The notes beneath the pieces were generated by a model. The model worked only from the letters and a program-made list of their open reading frames with translations, was not told the origin of the DNA and ran no database searches. A DNA stretch of 64,000 nucleotides from Lagopus muta (Eukaryota > Chordata > Aves > Galliformes > Phasianidae). Made by a program: the position numbers and the translations under genes. Shown piece after piece: positions 56,507 through 64,000 of the stretch (the first letter of the stretch is position 1; every line of letters begins with the position of its first letter). The stretch lies in contig NC_064438.1 in NCBI RefSeq assembly GCF_023343835.1, positions 58,738,578-58,802,577 on the forward strand, in the 5' to 3' direction.

Positions 56507-57929
56507 TCCCAGCATAAGAATGGAAGCAAAATGGACAAACACGGGCTAACCTTGTTGAGTCAGCTGGTTCTGTTGTGCCATACCCAAAGGTCCCAAAAGG
56601 GCTAAAATCCCTCCAAAAATGGGAGATTCATGTAGGATCCTCCTTCTGAGCCTGGCAGAGGAGTTTGATCCTGAGAGCCAGCCTCCTCTCTTTTCCTTGG
56701 GGTATCCAGTTTAATTTAATCTTTCACCATGAAAACCATTTTGTCTGCAAGTAGAACACATCTTGGCCACCTTCCACAATTGTAGGTGAATACATTTGCA
56801 TACTTCTGTAATGCAAAGAGCCATTTAAAACACTGAGTTGAAACAAAGACTTATTTCCCATCCGTGAGGTTTACAGCAGCCTTACCTCCCTTTGATGGCC
56901 AGCAATATTCTTCAGCAAGGAATGCATCATCCTCCAGACCTCACATTCCTTGTTGGTCTGTGCTTAAGAGCTGTGACACAAACCTCCCATCAGCCCCACT
57001 GCATGCAGCCCATAGCTGCCTCTTGTGTAGGGCCAGAACAGACAACTGCTTTTCTTGCTCAATCCTTCAGCTCTTCCTCCTGGGCAAACTGTAGCAGCTG
57101 AATTTGCACATTTCTGCAGCAAAATGTCCAACCAGTGCATGTAACTCAACAGTTTGTTTTGGTATTTCCAGCATTTACAGGCTGATCTCTGTGTTGTGTG
57201 AGCTCTGCATCCTGTCTGAGTGCTTGTAAGGAAGGAAAAGAGCCGTGGTGCTCTGAGACCAACAAACTGATTATCCAAATTAAGATGTATGCAACTGGGA
57301 TAAAGGCAGTTACAGAACAGTGTCTTCGAGCATCTGGAGAGTCAGTAATGACACATCTCAGCTGCTTTGCTGGGTTCCTTTGGAACAAGGTGAAGATTGG
57401 CTTCAGTGCCTTGAAAGATGTATCTCAGCCCCTGGGTCCTTGATGTGAGTGGGAGGATGGTGGGTGGGAGCAGCATCTCACCTCGTGCTTTGAGAGCAGG
57501 ACTGACAACAAGCAGTGATGGGCCAGCCCACATGGCCACCATCGGGTGATCTGCAGGACAGGTGACAAATGGATCCAAAAGGGCTTCGATCTGCCATGTC
57601 AGCTGCTTGGAGCTTTGTGAGCCTCTCATCCTTTGAAAGGACAGCACAAAGCCTTGCTTCCTGCCTCCTGTTTGCTTTGCCATTCGCTCAGCATCCTCTC
57701 ATGGCATGAGGACTCCACAGCTCTTCCTGAACGTGCCTCTGTTTCTGGATTTTCTTCTATTTGGAAATGTTTTTTTTTTTTCCGTGATGATCATAGTTTG
57801 TATTTGAAAAAAAATAGCACAGGAAAGAGAGAATTGTTCTCCTGGTAGACATCCCATTCAGTATCACATAAATAAAAGGGAGTTAAAATCTCATCGCAGT
57901 CTGGTTGCACTGGAAACAGCCCTTCTGGC
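56507..57929. other. Unique sequence, nothing recognised
   Basis: A T-run lies at about 57767-57781. No gene or repeat is seen. Confidence 0.45.
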
Positions 57930-58195
57930 TACACTACGCCCAAGGTGAATGCTTTAGGAAGCTGGTAATTTACCATCACTACTCTAATGAAATATTTAAT
58001 CGGATTAATTAATGTGACTTCATTAGGCGGTGTGCTCCTCAGCCTGAATCTGTTACTGCAGCTTCCTTGCCCTTTCGTGAAGCGATGTGGTGAACGTGAT
58101 TTATCATATCCAGCATCTCCTGTTATATCTGCCTTGCTGCAGCTGGACAACCAAACCTGTCACTCATTGATAAGACTGAGGAGAAAGCATTCACA
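57930..58195. promoter_or_regulatory. AT-rich block with OTX-like and homeodomain sites, candidate enhancer
   Basis: TTTAATCGGATTAATTAATG (about 57995-58014) combines inverted TAATC/GGATTA bicoid-type sites with TTAATTAA. ctctaatgaaatatttaatc precedes it and gacttcattaggcggtgtgc follows. Repeat-free, even composition. Confidence 0.4.
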
Positions 58196-59010
58196 AGAGC
58201 TGCCTGGAGAGGAGCCAGAGGAGCCAGGCTGAGGTCAGACTGCAACCAAGAGAGCTTCCTTTCATCTCCAATAACTCCCAGGTTGGCTGGCCAGGCTCTA
58301 ACCAGGTACATTGGCATGTCAGCATGAGGGCAGCCAGAACTGGGGACTGTGGAAGAGAGGATTTTCACTCATTCCCTTGGAAAATCAAAACTCAAATACA
58401 TAGAATAGTGTGTGTGTGTGTAATCAGTGAATACACGGATGTTATAATTAAGAAATATACAGGGAAGTTAGGCTAAACAGGTTATCACACTAAAGAAGAA
58501 TGGATGGAAAGCTTGTCCTGGGCTCACTGAAAAGACTCCAGGAGAAGTGATCTCTAAACAGATCCTTCCCCGCTGGCAGTCAGCTCTCAAATGGGGTCTA
58601 GGAGAGCTGCAGCCAGGCTCCAGCCCTTCCAGTAGCACAGGAGAATTGCCTCCACCTGTGCTCCCAGGGCTGACTCAGGTGGTCAATCAGAGGTTCAGTG
58701 ATTCAGCAGTTCCTATACAAGTGTGCATTTCTTTCTTTGTTTGTCTACTTGCCATTTGTTTACTCGTCATTTTCAGTGCATGAGGTGAAAGGCTCTGTTC
58801 CATGGTGGAGGTGAATCACAGAGGAGCCACATGAAGTGGCAGCGTCATTCATAAGGATGTTCCTCGCAGCACCAACATGTGTATCCTTCCTCTGCTTTCC
58901 CCTTATTTAACAGCAGCATCTGCTCTCTGCCAGTGTTGGGGACACAGAGTCCTGTGGGATCTGTCCTGACGGGGCTGTGCCCTTCTGGCAGCAGTGGGAT
59001 GCAGCACACT
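58196..59010. other. Unique sequence, nothing recognised
   Basis: A short (GT)n lies at about 58410-58421. Confidence 0.4.
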
Positions 59011-59103
59011 GGGAATTTGTGTTGAGGGGCATGTCTTAGTGAGTACTATTAGTGATAGGTGGCTGCTTGGACTGGATGATTTTGAGGTCTTTTCCAACCT
59101 TGG
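59011..59103 (+). mobile_element. Short CR1 3' tail
   Basis: It reads gggaatttgtgttgaggggc, then tagtgagtactattagtgat, cttggactggatgattttga and ggtcttttccaaccttggca. The octamer tail itself is missing. Same subfamily as 47996-48185. Confidence 0.87.
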
Positions 59104-59429
59104 CACATCAGCACACAGCATTCCAGCTCCGTCTTGTTGCCATTGGCTTCTGCCCACAGGGACAAGGCATGGGGCTCTGCAGCAGGGCTGAGCCTGGTGC
59201 CTTCTCCTACATGTGCAGAATCAATTTCTCTGCCTCATTTTACTGCTACGTGTCAGGGATAAGCATACACAATATATGGCTCCCTCTACCACTTTCTTGG
59301 CAACTAGTAATTTGAAGTTTTACTATACATTGTATTACACACTGCAAAGTTGTTGACTTCCTCTGGCTGATCTCAAATGCACTTAAATCATGGATGAATG
59401 AACATATTTTTCAAAGATAAGCCCAGAGC
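59104..59429. other. Unique sequence, nothing recognised
   Basis: No feature is seen. Confidence 0.4.
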
Positions 59430-59650
59430 AAATGAATTGGATTTATTTTTAATGCTGACTTGTTTCTAATGCCCAGTGACACGTGAACAAACGATTGCCA
59501 TCAGTTGTCCTCTTTCTCCATGGGATATTGCTTTGGGCAGGATAATATCAGTGCATTTAGTGTTATAAATCATTCCTCTGGCTTGATATTTCTTCTTTAA
59601 GGAGGGGTTGAGATTCATCCTCCAGAAGATAGATCAAGCTTTGCTTCTTG
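59430..59650. promoter_or_regulatory. AT-rich block, candidate non-coding element
   Basis: It holds gaattggatttatttttaat, gcaggataatatcagtgcat and agtgttataaatcattcctc. CR1-free. Confidence 0.32.
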
Positions 59651-61094
59651 TCATGGTAGCACTGAAGCCAACAGCAAGACTTGTGTGGGTTGTCTGATTC
59701 AAGGACACCTCTGCCCAGGTGTATCCATGCTGGATGTCCTCACTGGGTAAGGATGGGGAGGGGACACAAACAGGTTGGTGACCCCAGAGCCCTGTGCTTT
59801 CCTGGGGCCACACCTTAGAGCAGAGCACAGGCTTAGGGCAGCTGCTTACGACCAGGTACAGAAGGCATCCTGTGCTTCTGGTCATCACCTGGCACTTTCA
59901 GGTCTGCTGCACCTCTGCCCTTCTGCACCTGAGGTACAGTGACAAGCCCCAGTGCCAAATGCAGCAGTCATGGCACCACTGCTTTGCACAGTTGCCTGAG
60001 ACTGTCTTCTGCTTTTCTTTCCCATCCTCTTCCTACCTTTCTGGAAGTGGCTTTATTTGAGTTCTGCAAAGCATGGAGCTGCTATGTTCACAGAGCTCCC
60101 TCACGGTGTGTGATACCTTCCAGGGAAGACTGTCACTTCTTTGCAGAGGAAAGTGGAGCGTTTTGTTAGACCTGTATGGACGAGCCATGAAAAGCACCTC
60201 CCTTGTGCAATTGGAAGCGGTGAGCAAACTAGATTAAAATATACTGAAAGTGCAGAGAGACTCCCAAGAGCTGTCCCCAGGTGCAACTGAAAATTAGCAT
60301 GCCTGGAGACTCTGTTTCATCCCTGAACACTACCCAAGAAAGCAAGAAATCCTTTCTGCAGTGAGTGGAGACAGGTTTCCTGCTGTCAGCAAGCTGCAAG
60401 TTCACTGAGCTTTGGGTAGCATTGCTTTTGGTGAGAGGTACAAAGGGTGATGTGAACAAATGGATGGTGTGGGTTGTAGACGCACTGAGGTGCACTCTCA
60501 GCCCTGAGGTTCCAGCATGCTAGTGAGGAAGCAGACCCAGCACACTGCCTGGACCAACCTCAGGCAGCTGCAGACGGTGCCTGTGCTCTGTCTGTCGCCA
60601 TGGATGGAGCAGTGCTGGCTGCCTCCTGCCCAGGGATGCACCATTCTGCCTCTGGTGCCCAGCTCAGCCTGCAGCACATGGCCATGGAGACTGCAGCGTC
60701 TGTATGAACTTGTGGAGGCTTTGCAGCCATAGCCAAAGTATTGTGCACATCAGTTAGAGGCATCTTTCTCTCTTTTTTTACATCAGAGAGCCTGTTTCTC
60801 AACGTTCAGGCACTTTGTGCCATATGTTGTTTTTCACAGTGTAATGAGGTGAGGCACCTAATGATGAAACGCTGGCATCCTTCCCGAGAGGTAAAGCCAC
60901 AGAAACCTCACTCCTCTTGGGAGAGCCCCTGTGGGCCTGGGCTGGGCTGCCAGGCTCCAGGGATGGGGAACATTCACTTCCAGGGGCCGGGGCCATGCAC
61001 ACATCATGCCCTCCTGGCACTGGGGCTGCCACTCCGTGCTGGGGCAGGGCAGACCCCACCGTACCAACCCCAGTGGTGCCAGAGGCCCTTTGCT
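59651..61094. other. Unique sequence, nothing recognised
   Basis: GC-richer at 60880-61080. No gene or repeat is seen. Confidence 0.45.
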
Positions 61095-61335
61095 TTTCCA
61101 TATATCACAGCTACATAATTGTAATGGCTTTTTAAATACCCTTCAGAATGTATGTTGGAGATCTGAGCAGCTATTAATAGAAAACGTTTTAAATCTCTCT
61201 AGGATTGTTTATGGCAGCCTCTTGTGAATTTGCAATGAAACGATAACTCTGCTGAGGAAATCTATTATGCCAAGCAGTTTGTTACATCATTTTTCAGTGT
61301 ATTAATTTTAATTTCAACAGAGGAAAAGCCACAGT
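61095..61335. promoter_or_regulatory. AT-rich block, candidate enhancer
   Basis: It holds ttccatatatcacagctaca, gcagctattaatagaaaacg and cagtgtattaattttaattt, with no repeat homology. It stands out sharply from GC-rich DNA on its left. Confidence 0.35.
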
Positions 61336-61628
61336 GAATCCATCCATCATTTCTGAATGAGATGGTGTACGATGGCCTCATGGGGCTCCTCCAGCTCTGT
61401 AGGCACCGTTACCAGTAAAGGGGAGGGAGAAATTTGGGGTAATTTCCAAATACGAGAGAAACTGTTACAAATAGGAGCGAACCAAGGAACACGATGATCA
61501 GAGCCCAGGTTTAGTCTCCACACTGGGGATGCAGCATCCATTTGGCTTTAACTGAACGAAGTAAAGCACGAAATTATTTCAATAGATTTGCACATAAAAA
61601 TGTTTCAAAATCAGAGCAAGAGGTCCTC
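61336..61628. other. Unique spacer
   Basis: Nothing recognised. Confidence 0.4.
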
Positions 61629-61790
61629 TGCCCAAGGAGGCTGTGGATGCCCCATCCCTGCAGGCATTCAAGGCCAGGCTGGATGTGGCTCTGGGCAGCC
61701 TGGGCTGCTGGTTGGTGACCTGCACACAGCAGGGGTTGGAGCTGGATGAGCATTGTGCTCCTTTGCAACCCAGGCCATTCTAGGATTCTC
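61629..61790 (+). mobile_element. CR1-F-like 3' end, truncated
   Basis: Homology starts at tgcccaaggaggctgtggat and ends in ccattctaggattctc. It belongs to the shared truncation cluster. Confidence 0.95.
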
Positions 61791-62149
61791 TGGTTTGATG
61801 CTTTTTCCCTTGCTGTAACCCAATGTGGAAGCCCCTGTCCTCATTGGACTGCAGTATGTCATTCCTTGGGTTTGAGTTCAAGAAAAATCACTTAAATTGT
61901 GCAGTTTAATTCCGGCACTATTCTTTCATCTTGCTTGGAATGACTGTTGTGCTTGTATCTCTTGCTGGGAATACAGCAAAATGCTAAATTGAAAGAAACA
62001 CCATTATTTTGAAATCCCATATACCCCATCTTACAGCTTCAACGTCCTGGACAGGTTGGAGAAAGGCAATTCATTGGGCTGGTGCGGATCTGAGGGCTAG
62101 TTTAGTCCTTAACCTAATCCCACGGCTCTCTTGGGTTCTTCCTTCCCTC
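61791..62149. other. Unique, partly AT-rich sequence
   Basis: No feature is identified. Confidence 0.4.
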
Positions 62150-62400
62150 AACAAAGATCTGTTTCCTTTACTGCAGCTTCTAATGGCGAAACAAGATTTT
62201 ATTGTTCTCCATTTCTTTTCACTGTGGCCATCATTTTGCTCCCTTTCTTTATGCCATGTCTCTATTAGTACTAATGTGGAAGAAGTGAAGACGTTTTGCC
62301 CTTTTTATTAAAGCCCGTGGTTTTATAATGTGATAAAGGGAAAATAAACTGTGACCTTATTCCGAAAATCAGAACAATAGAAACTAATTTAAAAGGTATT
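62150..62400. promoter_or_regulatory. AT-rich block, candidate non-coding element
   Basis: It holds tctaatggcgaaacaagatt, ctctattagtactaatgtgg and gtggttttataatgtgataa; ATTAGTACTAAT is a 12-base perfect palindrome at about 62264-62275. CR1-free. Confidence 0.33.
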
Positions 62401-62855
62401 CCCTCTGAACCTCTTCCTCCCATCGCTTCTTCCCACACTTTTCTCTCTGGATTCCCCCCACAGCTGTACTGATTTAATGAGATTGCTTGGTGATTTTTTT
62501 GCATCTCCCCTTTCCCCTGATGAGGGCTCCCTGCCTCCTGCCCAAGGCCCATGGATGCCGTGGCCACAGCAGCTCATGGCACAGTGATGCCCAGCTTTCC
62601 ATGCACTGCTTGGTGGAGCTGAGCTGGTGCCAGGCACTGGCCTCTCACTCAGCCGCCCTGCTCTATGTGCCCAGCCCTGCCTTGCAGGCTGAGGGAGGTT
62701 GTCTCCATGACTAATTATTCCTAACTACTGAAGAGTGGGTGCATTAATCACGCTCTGTACTGCCTCCTTTATTCCCCTGTACAGCACTATCTGCAGCAAG
62801 GCAGAGCAGTGCTGGGGGCGTGGGTATTGCTGCAGCACAGAGCAATGGGAGCATG
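62401..62855. other. Unique sequence, nothing recognised
   Basis: No feature is seen. Confidence 0.4.
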
Positions 62856-63162
62856 TAAACAGGAGGGGAATGGCTGTTTGTGAGGGTGATAGGACAAGGG
62901 GAATGGTTTTAAAGTGAGACAGGGGAGGTTTGGGTTGGATCTGAGGAGAAAGTTTTTCAGCCAGAGGGTGGTGAGGCAGTGGCACAGGTTGCCCAAGGAG
63001 GCTGTGGATGCCCCATCCCTGCAGGCATTCAAGGCCAGGCTGGATGTGGCTCTGGGCAGCCTGGGCTGCTGGTTGGCGACCTGCACACAGCAGGGGTTGG
63101 AGCTGGATGAGCACTGTGCTCCTTTGTGACCCAGGCCATTCTAGGACTCTGTGATTCTATGG
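62856..63162 (+). mobile_element. CR1-F-like 3' copy
   Basis: It reads aaacaggaggggaatggctg, gtgagacaggggaggtttgg, through the full 3' UTR to aggactctgtgattctatgg. Nearly collinear with 11148-11460. Confidence 0.96.
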
Positions 63163-64000
63163 CACATCCTCTTCTCCCTGTCCTCCTGCTCACCCTATCC
63201 CCCAGTCTGCCTTAGGATGGGGGATGGACGGGATGGAGAGCTCAGCTCTGCAGGGTGGCAGTGTCACCTCCAGGTGATGAGGGCACAAACACATGGGGGA
63301 AACCCACTGAACGTGGCCCATCAAACCTGCAAACTCAAACTCATCCTTTCAAGAATGTCGTGCTTTTGTGTGTATCGCTTTGTGGAACAGCCAAATAAGC
63401 CACACATATATAGCTAAGGTGAACATACGTGCATATGCATACACATACAAATCATACACATGCAAGTCATACAAATCTGTGAGAACCTCAGTGCTCAATC
63501 ATTTAGTGATATTCTTCTGCAGTGAAATCCTAGCTGTTTGTGTGCGACGCCTGCACAGATCAAATGCAAAATTATGCAGGTTAATCAAAATTACAGCTGA
63601 ATGTGAAGTGTTGCAGAAGGTTCTTACGGCACTGAATATCTGTGAAATAAAATGGCTGAGGAAATTTCATTTAACAATGAACAGTTGTGCCCGTGAGAGA
63701 AAAATAACCTTCATTGTACATCTGCAGTGATGGGCTCTGGCTAATATTATGCAGTTAGGCAATCTTTCTTGCATAGAACAATAAACCATTTCCTCATGAG
63801 CTAGCAGCACATCTGTAACAGCTCCCCAAATCTGCTGAGGGTACAATGCCATCCCTCCTTCCAAGATCTCCCAGACACCCATTCTTTGCTCACGGATATA
63901 CCGTTGGTCCCTGCTGGTTTGTTAAAGCTTTGGCTCCTGGGGGCATTTTTGAAGGAGTTTGCTGGTGTTTTGCTTTTGTGGAAATCTCACAACCCAAACT
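63163..64000. other. Unique sequence to the right edge
   Basis: CA/TA-rich words (acatacgtgcatatgcatac) lie at 63410-63475. No gene or repeat is recognised. Confidence 0.4.

Noticed and set aside
1..64000. tRNA, rRNA, microRNA or snoRNA genes
   Set aside because: I looked for tRNA box A/B pairs, familiar microRNA seeds and snoRNA boxes by eye and found none. A covariance-model search (Infernal/tRNAscan-SE) would be decisive.

Overview
This window reads as avian nuclear DNA, most likely from a galliform bird such as chicken. The dominant repeat is CR1, the LINE characteristic of birds and reptiles. Many copies belong to a young CR1-F-like group, mostly 5'-truncated and ending in the octamer-type tail (ATTCTATG/ATTCTGTG variants). 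I see no mammalian repeats, no bacterial gene organisation, no rRNA or tRNA gene, no CRISPR array and no intact endogenous retrovirus. Species and locus cannot be fixed from the sequence alone.

No complete protein-coding gene can be supported. The long open frames are mostly antisense to CR1 or lie in stop-poor GC-rich DNA. Three places deserve a transcript check: an open frame from the left edge that reaches a good splice donor (3-504); a non-repeat CpG island with NF-Y and NRF1-type sites (about 4790-5310), followed by DNA that reaches a consensus donor at 5538/5539; and a short open segment with well-formed splice sites on both sides (25583-25707).

Layout. Positions 1-25000 are CR1-dense: a degraded 1.2-kb CR1 with reverse-transcriptase remnants (1190-2366), a CR1 nested inside another (5686-6020), a head-to-head pair (10838-11460), and a much older reptile-type CR1 reverse-transcriptase relic (21090-21525). 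Between them lie AT-rich unique blocks. From 25013 to 32583 I recognise no CR1. Positions 32600-48200 are mixed, with a CpG-dense CR1 copy at 37411-37930. Positions 48200-64000 hold a pair of RFX X-box motifs, a solo array of the CR1 tail octamer, a 14-unit 17-bp minisatellite, and further AT-rich blocks separated by short CR1 tails. CR1 makes up roughly a seventh of the window.

The AT-rich unique blocks carry TAAT-core homeodomain, octamer, OTX-like and X-box motifs. They look like the conserved non-coding elements of a regulatory gene desert or large introns beside a developmental gene. That is inference: conservation cannot be seen in one sequence. Nothing here amounts to a new multi-gene system. 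The most interesting items are the two CpG islands (one non-repeat, one CR1-derived), the X-box pair, and the clustering of CR1-F truncation points.
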